Below are positions 1 through 7,972 of a stretch of 64,000 nt of DNA, in pieces. The position numbers were made by a program, and so were the translations under genes. The notes below the pieces were generated by a model. That model was not told the DNA's origin and did not search any database. It saw only the letters and a program-made list of their open reading frames with translations. Each line of letters starts with the position of its first letter. Position 1 is the stretch's first letter. Origin of the DNA: Nitrospirota bacterium. GTDB lineage: Bacteria; Nitrospirota; Thermodesulfovibrionia; Thermodesulfovibrionales; JdFR-88. Location of the stretch: positions 104,794 through 168,793 of the forward strand of contig JACWAF010000019.1 of assembly GCA_014874185.1 (NCBI GenBank). The letters are read 5' to 3'.

Positions 1-69
1 ACAGGACGCAAGAGCAATGAAAAACGCGCCTACCAGCACAAGCAGGAATATATGTTTCAAAGGCCTCAT
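1..69 (-). CDS. Lipoprotein N-terminus, probable RND efflux periplasmic adaptor (partial)
   Basis: Only the first 23 codons lie in the window; the gene runs off the left edge. The peptide begins MRPLKHIFLLVLVG and ends in ALASC, a lipoprotein signal peptide with a lipobox Cys. Its ATG overlaps the TGA stop of the TolC-like gene (ATGA), so the two are translationally coupled. In TetR-TolC operons the next gene usually encodes the membrane-fusion adaptor of an RND pump, a lipoprotein of this kind. The signal peptide is seen; the adaptor role is inferred from context. Confidence 0.6.
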   Translation of the reverse strand, partial: MRPLKHIFLLVLVGAFFIALASC

Positions 70-1364
70 TTATTGATTCCCCCCATCGTCCCCATCGCCC
101 GTTCCATATTGGCCACGGCCACCTTGTAATCGTACAGGGCGTTGATATAGCTTGTATTGGAAGTGGCGTAAGTGGCAAGCGCGTCGGTCACTTCTATCGG
201 GCTGCCTACGCCGTATTTGTACCTGCCGTTTGCGATGTCCAGGTTCTCCTGGGCCTGCTTCACGGCCAGGCTGGCTGTTTGCGTCCTCTGCGCGGCGTCC
301 ACCAGGCTTACATAGGTCTGCTGTATATCCAGATAGATGCCCTGGGCCACCCCGTTCTTGTTGGCCTCCGCCACATTGAGGCTGGCTTGCGCCTCATGCG
401 TCTGGTATCTGGTCAAAAAGCCGTTGAACACCGGGATGGAGATGCCGGCCCCGATGCTCCAGCCGTCCTGTATGGGGGTCAGGTCTCCGGCCCAGCCATA
501 CTGGGCTATGCCGGTGATGAAGGGCAGATTGCCTTTGGAGGCGAAGCTCAGGGCCGATCTGGCCGCGCTCTCCCTGAATACAAAAGATTTCAGGTCCGGC
601 CTGTTCTCCATTGCCCTCTTCATGGCCTCATCCAGGTTTATGTTGTACGGCTGAAAGGCGAAATTGTCCTCAAGGTTATAGTCCGGGGCCTGCGGGACTC
701 CCATCAGGGTATTCAACTGGGCCTTTGCCACCAGGATGGCATCCTGTGCGGTTATCAGGCTCAGCTTGGCGTTGCTCAGGTTCACCTCGGCCGTCGTAAC
801 ATCATACTGGGGCTTCACGCCGGCATTGTGGAAAGCGACCGCCTGCTCCAGGTGCAGCTTGTTCTGCTTCACCACTTCCGCCGCCACATCCCGGTTGTGC
901 ATGGCCTGAAGCACCCTGTAATAGGCCTGCCGGACCTGAAAAGCGAGCACCTGGGCAGTGTCCTGAAAGTCCTGGCGCGAGGCGTTCATGCTGTATTTCT
1001 GCAGGGCGACCTGGGATGATGTCCTGCCGAAATCATATATATTCTGATTGACGTCGGCCGACCCGGAAAACCCGCTCCCGCCTCCCCCCCTTGCGAGCGC
1101 GCCGCCGCCGGAGACCGAGGATTTCGTAATATCGGAAGAGATGTCCACCTGCGGCAGATAGGCGCTCCTGGCCTCCCCCACCCTGCTTGCGGCCGCGTTC
1201 ACCGTTTCGCTGGCCGCCATGATCCCGGGGTTTTTGGAAAGGGCAATGCTTACGCACTGCTCAATGGTAAGTGTCTGGCCGGGCTTTATCAGGTCCTGGG
1301 CCCAGCTCCTGAACGGCAGAAAAACGGCTGCAAGTGAAACCAAGACAAAAAGCGTTTTCCTCAT
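66..1364 (-). CDS. TolC-family outer membrane efflux protein
   Basis: 432 aa, the usual TolC length. A signal peptide (MRKTLFVLVSLAAVFLPF, then cleavage near SWAQ) precedes two outer-membrane-efflux repeats rich in Ala, Gln and Asn with heptad patterning. The first starts near TIEQCVSIALSKNPGI; the second near LDEAMKRAMENRPDL. The C-terminal repeat has the typical NGRYKYGVGSPIEVTDAL. It should form the trimeric outer-membrane exit duct for a tripartite efflux pump. It is second in an operon TetR-TolC-lipoprotein: its ATG overlaps the TetR stop (TAATG) and its stop overlaps the next start. The exported substrate cannot be inferred. Confidence 0.92.
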   Translation of the reverse strand: MRKTLFVLVSLAAVFLPFRSWAQDLIKPGQTLTIEQCVSIALSKNPGIMAASETVNAAASRVGEARSAYLPQVDISSDITKSSVSGGGALARGGGGSGFSGSADVNQNIYDFGRTSSQVALQKYSMNASRQDFQDTAQVLAFQVRQAYYRVLQAMHNRDVAAEVVKQNKLHLEQAVAFHNAGVKPQYDVTTAEVNLSNAKLSLITAQDAILVAKAQLNTLMGVPQAPDYNLEDNFAFQPYNINLDEAMKRAMENRPDLKSFVFRESAARSALSFASKGNLPFITGIAQYGWAGDLTPIQDGWSIGAGISIPVFNGFLTRYQTHEAQASLNVAEANKNGVAQGIYLDIQQTYVSLVDAAQRTQTASLAVKQAQENLDIANGRYKYGVGSPIEVTDALATYATSNTSYINALYDYKVAVANMERAMGTMGGINK

Positions 1365-1954
1365 TATCTGAATGCCCCGTGCATGAAGATTTTTACAAAT
1401 TCGTCTATCGTTTTGCGGGCCTCCTGCTTTGATATGGTCCGCCCTTTCATGATCTCTTCCGCCTGAAAATACTGAAAAACAACCCCCAGGAAGAAGCGCG
1501 CGGCCGCGTCAGGGGTTATCCCTTCCCTCAGGACCCCCTTCCCCCGCAGTCCGCTGAAATAACCGGCCAGGGTCTTCATCAACTCGTCACTAAAGGCGCG
1601 ATAAAGTTCTCTTACCTTCTCCGGATAGACCGTGATCTCGGATATCATTATGCGCACGAAGGATTTCCGTTCTTTCAGGGTGTCCAGGAACCTGCGGGCT
1701 ATCGCATTAAGGGCCTCATCATGGGGAAGCCCCTCCAGTTCCGGCAGAAGCTCCTTAAGGCGGGGCAGAAAGGTGAATTTCTCCAGCACCTCTTCGAAGA
1801 GCTTCTCCTTGGAGCCGAAATGCCTGAAGATGGTCAGCTCCGCCACCCCCACCTCCTGGGCTATCTCGCGCGTCGTGGCCCCGATATAGCCCTTCTCGGA
1901 GATAAGCTTCAGGGTGGCGCCCAGTATCTTTTCTTTTGTGTCCTGCTTTTTCAT
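1364..1954 (-). CDS. TetR/AcrR-family transcriptional regulator
   Basis: 196 aa. The N-terminal helix-turn-helix is clear: KEKILGATLKLISEKGYIGA, then TTREIAQEVGVAELTIFRHF at about residues 8-46, the TetR signature. The rest is an all-helical ligand-binding and dimerisation region. It heads the efflux operon and probably represses it in the absence of an inducer. A palindrome abutting its start codon is the obvious candidate operator, implying autoregulation. The ligand is unknown. Confidence 0.92.
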   Translation of the reverse strand: MKKQDTKEKILGATLKLISEKGYIGATTREIAQEVGVAELTIFRHFGSKEKLFEEVLEKFTFLPRLKELLPELEGLPHDEALNAIARRFLDTLKERKSFVRIMISEITVYPEKVRELYRAFSDELMKTLAGYFSGLRGKGVLREGITPDAAARFFLGVVFQYFQAEEIMKGRTISKQEARKTIDEFVKIFMHGAFR

Positions 1955-1998
1955 GTAAGTGCTTACTTACTTTACATTCTGGATATTAAAAAAATCAA
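1955..1998 (-). promoter_or_regulatory. Promoter and candidate TetR operator of the efflux operon
   Basis: Reading the minus strand there is TTGATT (1998-1993), an 18-base spacer, then TAAAGT (1974-1969). The perfect palindrome GTAAGcaCTTAC (1966-1955) lies between the -10 box and the ATG, over the predicted transcription start. No convincing Shine-Dalgarno is seen. A repressor bound here would block both initiation and translation start. Sequence elements are seen; the TetR binding is inferred. Confidence 0.55.
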
Positions 1999-2046
1999 GA
2001 GGGGAAAAGATCATTTTTTTGAAGGGGACCCCGGTTAAGAAACGAG

Positions 2047-3018
2047 CTAAAGCCTTATATCCCTGAGCCAGCCCCTGTTCTCCAGATACCATTCGGCGAC
2101 TCTCTTCATCCCCTCTTCGAGGGTTATCGAAGGAGACCAGCCGAGGAGCCTTTTCGCCTTCCCGATATCGGCCCAGGTGGCCTTCATGTCGGCCTTATGG
2201 AAGGCACTCTCCTTGCGCACGGACTTTTTGCCGAGATTTTCTTCGATCAGGCCGATCATGTAATTAAGCTCGAAGGGCTTATTATTGCCAAGGTTCACGA
2301 TTTCGTACCCCGTGGTTTTTTGAAGGGCCAGCACGGTACCCTTCGCGATATCGTCCACGTGCGTAAAATCCCTCTTCTGCGAGCCGTCGCCGAAGACCTC
2401 TATCGGGTGCCCCTCGTCTATCCACTTCATGAACCTGAAATAGCTCATGTCCGGCCTCCCGGCGGGGCCGTAGACGGTGAAGTACCTGAGGACGCAAACA
2501 TCCATTCCATAGAGATAATGGTACGTGTATGACAGGGCCTCTGCGCTCTTTTTGGTTGCCGCATACGGGGATATGGGCTCGTTCACCGGAAGCGTCTCTT
2601 TAAAAGGCATCGGCTGGCCGGCGTAGAGCGAGCTTGTGGAGGCCAAAACAAATTTATTTATACCGTGCCCGCGCGCGAGTTCAAGAAGATTCAAAGTCCC
2701 TCCGGCGTTCGTCCGGAGATAGACGAACGGGTCCTCGATGCTGGCGCGCACCCCCGCCCTTGCCGCCAGGTTTATTATCGCCTGGAACCGGTCGGTTTTG
2801 AACACGTCCGAGAGCGCATCAAAGTCCTCGATATCGGCCTTCAGGAACCGGAAGTCCCCGCCTGCGCCCTTCAGGTCCCTGAGCCTGTATTCCTTCAGGC
2901 GCGGGTCGTAATAGTCGTTCATGTTGTCTATTCCCGTAACCGACCAGCCCTCTTCAATTAAAAGAGAGGCCGTCCTCCATCCCACGAACCCGCAGGCCCC
3001 TGTGACAAGTACGTTCAT
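2047..3018 (-). CDS. NAD-dependent epimerase, UDP-glucuronate 4-epimerase-like
   Basis: 323 aa extended short-chain dehydrogenase. It has the Rossmann motif TGACGFVGWRTA at residues 6-17, the active-site YAATK (YxxxK), and the SSLYAG and LRYFTVYGP segments typical of sugar-nucleotide 4-epimerases. The closest recognised type is UDP-glucuronate/UDP-glucose 4-epimerase, acting in lipopolysaccharide or capsule precursor synthesis. It stands alone here, with no glycosyltransferase neighbours. Substrate is not certain from sequence alone. GGCGGAAG precedes the ATG as a possible ribosome-binding site. Confidence 0.88.
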   Translation of the reverse strand: MNVLVTGACGFVGWRTASLLIEEGWSVTGIDNMNDYYDPRLKEYRLRDLKGAGGDFRFLKADIEDFDALSDVFKTDRFQAIINLAARAGVRASIEDPFVYLRTNAGGTLNLLELARGHGINKFVLASTSSLYAGQPMPFKETLPVNEPISPYAATKKSAEALSYTYHYLYGMDVCVLRYFTVYGPAGRPDMSYFRFMKWIDEGHPIEVFGDGSQKRDFTHVDDIAKGTVLALQKTTGYEIVNLGNNKPFELNYMIGLIEENLGKKSVRKESAFHKADMKATWADIGKAKRLLGWSPSITLEEGMKRVAEWYLENRGWLRDIRL

Positions 3019-3072
3019 CTTCCGCCCTTTCGACTAATTAATAGCCCCAAAAATTGAATTGATATTTTAACA

Positions 3073-3145
3073 AAATCTCCCCTTTCCCTCTTTGCCCAAG
3101 AGGGGCAAATCCCTCCCTTTGACAAAGGGAGGTTAGGAGGGATTT
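3073..3145. repeat. Palindromic intergenic repeat, copy 1 (about 73 bp)
   Basis: The sequence starts AAATCTCCCC and ends GGAGGGATTT, imperfect inverted ends, with two internal hairpins (CCCTCTTTGCCCAAGAGGGG-type and CCCTCCCTTTGACAAAGGGAGG-type). A diverged copy in the opposite orientation is at 42736-42833. It fills most of the 260-base gap between the epimerase and cinA genes. It looks like a small non-autonomous palindromic element. Confidence 0.7.
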
Positions 3146-3278
3146 CCTTATATTCATCTGCATCCTATTGATGAAACTTTGATAAATAGCTCTGATTATA
3201 AACAAAAAGCCCCTGAAGATGTGTTCAACCCTTGCATGATACCGCTTAAAAGAGATAAAATTCTGGGTGAAGACATCC

Positions 3279-4007
3279 ATGCCAAAGACTGCGGCGATTG
3301 TGATAATCGGCAACGAGATACTCTCCGGAAAGGTAAAGGACGAAAACTCGCACTTCCTTGCCCGCGAGCTGCGCGCGCTTGGCGTTGCCCTGAAAGAGGT
3401 AAGGGTCATCCCGGACGACCTCCGGGTAATCGCTGGCGTTGTGGCCGAAAGCTCCCGCCGGTTCGATTTCGTCTTCACCTCCGGCGGCATCGGGCCCACC
3501 CACGACGATATCACAATGAAGGGCATAGCGGACGGCTTCGGGCTTGGCACGGTCACCAACGAAAAACTCCGCGAACTGATTGAAAGGCGCTGCGGGCACG
3601 AGCCTTCGGATGTGGTGCTGAGGATGGCGGAACTGCCCGAGGGGGCGGAGATGATGGAGATAGAAGGCATGAGCTTCCCGCCCGTAAGGGTGAGAAACGT
3701 CTTCATCTTCCCCGGCATACCGGAACTGCTCAGGAAAAAATTCACCGCGATCCGGGAGATGTTCAGGTGCGAGCCCTTTGCGCTCAGGTGCCTTTACGTA
3801 AACGAGGAGGAATGCTTCATAGCAGGGGCACTGGACCAGGTGGCAAGGGAGTTCAGGGAGGTGGAGATTGGCAGCTACCCGAAGATGAACGAGACGGATT
3901 ACAAGGTGCTTGTGACCATGGAAAGCAGGGACCCGGGCCGGCTGGAATCCGCTTTCAACAAGCTTTTGGGGCTAATCCCCCGGGAAATCATCGTCCGCAC
4001 CGCCTGA
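3279..4007 (+). CDS. CinA-like molybdopterin-binding-domain protein
   Basis: 242 aa from the ATG at 3279, chosen because GGGTGA lies 8 bases upstream; an in-frame GTG at 3267 would add four residues. The protein begins MPKTAAIVIIGNEILSGK and has SGGIGPTHDDIT, the MoaB/MogA-type motifs of the CinA N-terminal domain. It lacks the C-terminal nicotinamide-nucleotide amidase domain of full CinA (about 410 aa). Family members have been linked to pyrophosphatase activity; the role here is unknown. Its 3' end overlaps the convergent HNH gene by 36 bases. Confidence 0.85.
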   Translation: MPKTAAIVIIGNEILSGKVKDENSHFLARELRALGVALKEVRVIPDDLRVIAGVVAESSRRFDFVFTSGGIGPTHDDITMKGIADGFGLGTVTNEKLRELIERRCGHEPSDVVLRMAELPEGAEMMEIEGMSFPPVRVRNVFIFPGIPELLRKKFTAIREMFRCEPFALRCLYVNEEECFIAGALDQVAREFREVEIGSYPKMNETDYKVLVTMESRDPGRLESAFNKLLGLIPREIIVRTA

Positions 4008-4289
4008 AAGCCTCTTCAGATACTCATCCCACTCGGAGGGCAGCAGGTACTTCTTTTTGTTGTTGCACTCCTTGCAGGCCGGCACCAAGTTCGATTTCAC
4101 GGACTTGCCGCCCCTTGCAAGCGGCACGATGTGCTCCATCGTAAGTTCCTGCGGCTTGAACTTTCCCCCGCAGAAATGGCAGACGCCCGCTCCCCTCTTC
4201 CTCTTCCACCAGGCTGAGGCCCTCAGTTCGCGCGCCTTCTGTTTTTCTCTTTTTATCTCTTCGGGACTGACCGGGACATGAAACTGCAT
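3972..4289 (-). CDS. HNH endonuclease-domain protein
   Basis: 105 aa. The domain runs from about residue 32: CHFCGGKF, then MEHIVPLARGGKS (the His-containing catalytic strand), then NLVPACKECNNKK. The paired CxxC motifs are typical of HNH nucleases that bind a structural zinc. It is a single-domain protein. No toxin, restriction or phage genes lie beside it. Its C-terminal codons overlap the 3' end of the convergent cinA-like gene, so the two messages are antisense to each other there. Confidence 0.85.
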   Translation of the reverse strand: MQFHVPVSPEEIKREKQKARELRASAWWKRKRGAGVCHFCGGKFKPQELTMEHIVPLARGGKSVKSNLVPACKECNNKKKYLLPSEWDEYLKRLSGGADDDFPGD

Positions 4290-4301
4290 CGCATGATTAT
4301 T

Positions 4302-4907
4302 TTAACACGCCCACTTCTTTTCCATCTCGAAGCACTTCTTGGCCAGGTACGGGATGAGTTCGCCCTTGGGGAGCAGGGGGTCGGTCTTCAGGGTGGAATG
4401 TACGAATTCCATCAGGCCGACACAGACCTTCTGGTCGCCCATGTTATAGGTGAGGATGACCCCGCTCTTTCTGTCCTTGGGGCTGTAATAGGACGCGGCC
4501 CGCTTTCTGAAGTCGGACGAGGCCTCCTCCAGGATGTTATCCAGGTCCCTGGATCTGGCTATGACAACGAAGTCGTGAGTGGCCACGTTGGCCACCAGGG
4601 CGTCTTTGGATTCGCTTGCCGTGGTATGAAGTATGGCGGCCGCCCACTCGATTATCTCCGCGTGCCTCTCATAACCGTATTTAATAAGATATGGGTAGAT
4701 ATTCGATATCTTTACGTAGGCTATCCCGAACTGGCCTATTTTCGGATAGACCTTCTCCAGTTTCTGAAGTACCGCGCTCTTTCCGGGCAAGCCGGTCAGG
4801 TAATCGGGCCAGCAGTATGGGTCGTTCTGCTTCTTGTGGAGCTCGGTGATATATTTTTTTACTCCGGACAACTTCATTAGAAATAGAAAAACAAAATCGT
4901 CCGGCAT
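4302..4907 (-). CDS. Degenerate GGDEF-domain protein
   Basis: 201 aa. DYLTGLPGKSAVLQKLE at about residues 35-51 matches the start of GGDEF domains (DxLTGLPNR). At the catalytic site the sequence is ATHDFVVIAR in place of GGDEF, so the metal- and GTP-binding signature is lost. Diguanylate cyclase activity is therefore unlikely; a binding or scaffolding role is more probable. The ATG at 4907 is 13 bases after a TATAAT box, giving a leader of only a few bases; Met11 (4877) is an alternative start. It lies downstream of ppdK but is separated by about 95 bases. Confidence 0.7.
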   Translation of the reverse strand: MPDDFVFLFLMKLSGVKKYITELHKKQNDPYCWPDYLTGLPGKSAVLQKLEKVYPKIGQFGIAYVKISNIYPYLIKYGYERHAEIIEWAAAILHTTASESKDALVANVATHDFVVIARSRDLDNILEEASSDFRKRAASYYSPKDRKSGVILTYNMGDQKVCVGLMEFVHSTLKTDPLLPKGELIPYLAKKCFEMEKKWAC

Positions 4908-5003
4908 GTGTCAACTTCAAATTATAATTAATAGAACTCCAGGAGATGGGAGAGAGCGAAAAAGCTGACGGCGGAATCTCTTCAGCCGTCAGCTTGGATC
5001 TTG

Positions 5004-7793
5004 TCAGACGGTTGCCCTGGAGAGGTCCTTGCCCTTCTTTTTCTCTTTGATGGCGGCCTGGGCCGCCGCAAGCTTCGCCACCGGTATCCTGTAGGGCGAG
5101 CAGCTCACATAGTTCAGGCCTATCCTGTGGCAGAACTCCACGCTCTTGGGCTCTCCGCCGTGCTCGCCGCAGATGCCGATCTTCAGGCCGGGTTTTGCAT
5201 TTCTCCCTTTCTCCACGGCTATCTTCATCAGCTGGCCCACGCCCTCCTGGTCTATCGTGATGAACGGGTCCTCCTCCAGGATGCCGTTTTCTACATAGAA
5301 TGGGAGAAAGCGCCCCGCATCGTCCCTGGAGAGGCCGTAGGTGGTCTGCGTGAGGTCGTTGGTGCCGAAGGAGAAGAAGTCGGCCTCGGTGGCGATCTGG
5401 TCCGCCGTGATGGCCGCCCTTGCCACCTCTATCATCGTCCCCACGTGATAGTCCACCTTTATCTTGCATTCCTTCTGCACCTGCCGGGCCACTTCGATGG
5501 TCATCTTCCTCATCCTCGCAAGCTCGTTCACATGGGCCACCAGGGGGACCATTATCTCCGGCATGACCTTTATCTTCTGCTTCTTAAGCTCGCAGGCGGC
5601 CTCCATTATGGCCCTCACCTGCATCTCGTATATCTCCGGGTAAGTGATGCCAAGCCTGCAGCCCCTGTGCCCAAGCATCGGATTAAACTCGTGCAGCACC
5701 TTGTTCCTGGCCTTCAGCTTATCAAAGGGCACGCCCATGCTGGAAGAGAGGTCCCTGAGCTCTTCGTCCGTATGGGGGAGGAACTCATGGAGCGGGGGGT
5801 CCAGCAGCCTTACCGTGACCGGCAGCCCCTTCATCTCCTTGAATATGGCCAGGAAGTCGCCCCTCTGCATGGGAAGGATCTTAGCGAGCGCGCTCTTTCT
5901 GCCCTCCACGTCGTCCGAGAGGATCATCTCGCGGACGGCCTTTATCCTGTCGGGCTCGAAGAACATGTGCTCGGTGCGGCAGAGCCCGATGCCTCCCGCC
6001 CCGAACTTCATTGCAGTGGCGGCATCCTTCGGGGTATCGGCATTGGCCCATACGCCCAGTTTTTTCACCTTGTCGGCCATCTTCATCACTATGGCGAAGT
6101 CCCTCGTAAGTTCCGGCATTATAAGCGGCGCCTGGCCCAGTATTACCTCTCCCGTGGTGCCGTTCAGGGTGATAAAATCGCCTTCCCTGACTATCGCGTC
6201 TTTGACCGTGAAGTCTTCCTTTTCCTTGTCGTAAACTTTTACTTCTATGGTGAAGACCTTCTTTTCCTCATCTATGGAGATTGAGCCCGCGCCTGCCACG
6301 CAGCACTTGCCCATGCCGCGGGCCACCACGGCCGCATGGCTTGTCATGCCGCCGCGCGCGGTGAGGATGCCCTGGGCGGCGTGCATGCCGCCGATGTCCT
6401 CGGGCGAGGTCTCGGGCCTTACAAGGATCACCTTCTCGCCCCTGCCGGCCCATTCCTCGGCCTCATCGGCGGTGAAGACCACCTTTCCGACCGCCGCGCC
6501 CGGAGATGCCGGAAGCCCCTTTTGAACTATCATTACCAGGGTTTTCGGATCTATTTTGGGGTCTATCATCGGGTGCAGGAGCTGGTCAAGCTGCGCCGGG
6601 TCTATCCGGAGGAGGGCGGTATTCTCGTCTATCATCTTCTCTTTCACCATATCCAGGGCTATCCTGAGGGCGGCCTTGGCGGTCCTTTTGCCAACCCTGG
6701 TCTGGAGCATGTAGAGGTTGCCCTCCTGGACGGTGAACTCTATGTCCAGCATGTCCCTGTAATGCTTCTCAAGCTTCTTATATATGGTGTCAAGCTCCTT
6801 GTAAGCCCTGGGGAGCCTCCTTTTAAGCTCGTCTATATGGAGGGGGGTGCGGATGCCGGCCACGACGTCCTCGCCCTGCGCGTTTATCAGGCACTCGGCG
6901 AAGAAATGCCTGTCGCCGGTGGAAGGGTCGCGTGTGAAGCCCACGCCCGTGCCTGAGCTGTCGCCCATGTTCCCGAATACCATCGTCTGTACGTTGCAGG
7001 CGGTGCCCAGCTTGTCGGATATCTCGTGGATTTTTCTGTATTTGACCGCCCTGTCCCCGAACCAGGAGCCGAAGACCGCGTTTATCGCCATCTGGAGCTG
7101 CTGCATGGGCTCTTCGGGGAAGTCCTGCCCGGTCTCTTTCCTGTAAATGCCTTTATAGGTATCCACAAGCGCCTTGAGGTCGTCCGCGGTGAGGTCGGTG
7201 TCCTCTTTGCAGCCTTTCTCTTTTTTTACCTCATCCAGGACGTTCTCGAACTTGCGCCTGTCCACGTCCATCACGATGCTTCCAAACATGGTGATGAACC
7301 GCCTGTAGGCGTCGTAGGCGAAGCGCTCGTTATTGGTCTTCTTTATAAGCCCCTGAAGGGTCTGCCGGTTAAGGCCCAGGTTGAGGACGGTGTCCATCAT
7401 GCCGGGCATGGAGAACTTCGCCCCGGAGCGGACCGAGACCAGAAGGGGGTTCGCCGGGTCTCCGAATTTCATGCCCATGGCGCGCTCGACTTTCTTCAGG
7501 TTCTCGATGACCTGGTCCCACATCCCCTGGGGATATTTCCTGCCGTTCTCGAAGTACTCGTTGCAGGCCTCAGTGGTTATGGTGAAGCCCGCGGGAACGG
7601 GCATCCCGAGCCGGCTCATCTCGGCAAGCCCGGCCCCCTTGCCCCCCAGGAGGTCCTTCATGTCGCCTTTCCCGTCGGCCTTGCCCATGCCGAAGAAATA
7701 GACGTACTTCCTTTTCGGTGCGGCCTTTTTGGGAGCCGGCATTTGCCTTTTAGCCCCCTTAGCCCCCCTTGTTTTTACCATTGCCTTAGCCAT
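5004..7793 (-). CDS. ppdK: Pyruvate, phosphate dikinase
   Basis: 929 aa, about the usual bacterial length plus an N-terminal Lys/Ala-rich tail of roughly 28 residues. It interconverts ATP, phosphate and pyruvate with AMP, PPi and phosphoenolpyruvate. Visible landmarks are the ATP-grasp segment LLGGKGAGLAEMSRLG, GVGFTRDPSTG, the swivelling phosphohistidine loop GGMTSHAAVVARGMGKCC, and the C-terminal PEP/pyruvate barrel with GICGEHGGEP. The ATG at 7793 is preferred because GGAGGG lies just upstream; an in-frame TTG at 7805 falls inside that Shine-Dalgarno sequence. It appears monocistronic. In anaerobes it often works in the gluconeogenic direction, but direction here is not known. Confidence 0.97.
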   Translation of the reverse strand: MAKAMVKTRGAKGAKRQMPAPKKAAPKRKYVYFFGMGKADGKGDMKDLLGGKGAGLAEMSRLGMPVPAGFTITTEACNEYFENGRKYPQGMWDQVIENLKKVERAMGMKFGDPANPLLVSVRSGAKFSMPGMMDTVLNLGLNRQTLQGLIKKTNNERFAYDAYRRFITMFGSIVMDVDRRKFENVLDEVKKEKGCKEDTDLTADDLKALVDTYKGIYRKETGQDFPEEPMQQLQMAINAVFGSWFGDRAVKYRKIHEISDKLGTACNVQTMVFGNMGDSSGTGVGFTRDPSTGDRHFFAECLINAQGEDVVAGIRTPLHIDELKRRLPRAYKELDTIYKKLEKHYRDMLDIEFTVQEGNLYMLQTRVGKRTAKAALRIALDMVKEKMIDENTALLRIDPAQLDQLLHPMIDPKIDPKTLVMIVQKGLPASPGAAVGKVVFTADEAEEWAGRGEKVILVRPETSPEDIGGMHAAQGILTARGGMTSHAAVVARGMGKCCVAGAGSISIDEEKKVFTIEVKVYDKEKEDFTVKDAIVREGDFITLNGTTGEVILGQAPLIMPELTRDFAIVMKMADKVKKLGVWANADTPKDAATAMKFGAGGIGLCRTEHMFFEPDRIKAVREMILSDDVEGRKSALAKILPMQRGDFLAIFKEMKGLPVTVRLLDPPLHEFLPHTDEELRDLSSSMGVPFDKLKARNKVLHEFNPMLGHRGCRLGITYPEIYEMQVRAIMEAACELKKQKIKVMPEIMVPLVAHVNELARMRKMTIEVARQVQKECKIKVDYHVGTMIEVARAAITADQIATEADFFSFGTNDLTQTTYGLSRDDAGRFLPFYVENGILEEDPFITIDQEGVGQLMKIAVEKGRNAKPGLKIGICGEHGGEPKSVEFCHRIGLNYVSCSPYRIPVAKLAAAQAAIKEKKKGKDLSRATV

Positions 7794-7891
7794 TTGTCCC
7801 TCCAAAAGATCTGAAAAGTAGGATTCAGGACTTATAATCTAAACCATAAAAAGGTTAAAATTCAACCTTTTCCCCTTCAGGAGCATCACTA

Positions 7892-7920
7892 AGTATAGGG
7901 ACAAAACAGTCTTTAGGCAA
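7892..7920 (-). promoter_or_regulatory. Probable ppdK promoter
   Basis: On the minus strand TTGCCT (7920-7915), 17 bases, then TATACT (7897-7892). This gives a leader of about 95 bases before the ppdK ATG. It sits back to back with the gspF promoter in the 179-base divergent gap. Confidence 0.5.
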
Positions 7921-7937
7921 CACGGGAGACATGTTTT

Positions 7938-7966
7938 TTGCGCAACTTCGGGGCATGTGCTAAATT
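7938..7966 (+). promoter_or_regulatory. Probable gspF promoter, leaderless architecture
   Basis: TTGCGC (7938-7943), a 17-base spacer, TAAATT (7961-7966), then exactly six bases to the ATG at 7973. Transcription starting seven bases after the -10 box would begin on the A of the start codon. No Shine-Dalgarno sequence is present. Confidence 0.5.
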
Positions 7967-7972
7967 AGTTGC

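Noticed and set aside
3038..3745. Open frame of 235 codons on the minus strand opposite cinA
   Set aside because: It is antisense to the well-supported cinA-like gene, is Ser-rich as expected for a shadow frame, and has no recognisable motif.
3972..4289. HNH gene as part of a restriction, toxin or homing system
   Set aside because: No methylase, immunity gene, phage gene or intron features lie beside it.
5001..6284. 427-codon plus-strand frame opposite ppdK
   Set aside because: Shadow of a highly conserved gene; composition is His/Leu/Gly-rich, as seen opposite many genes here.
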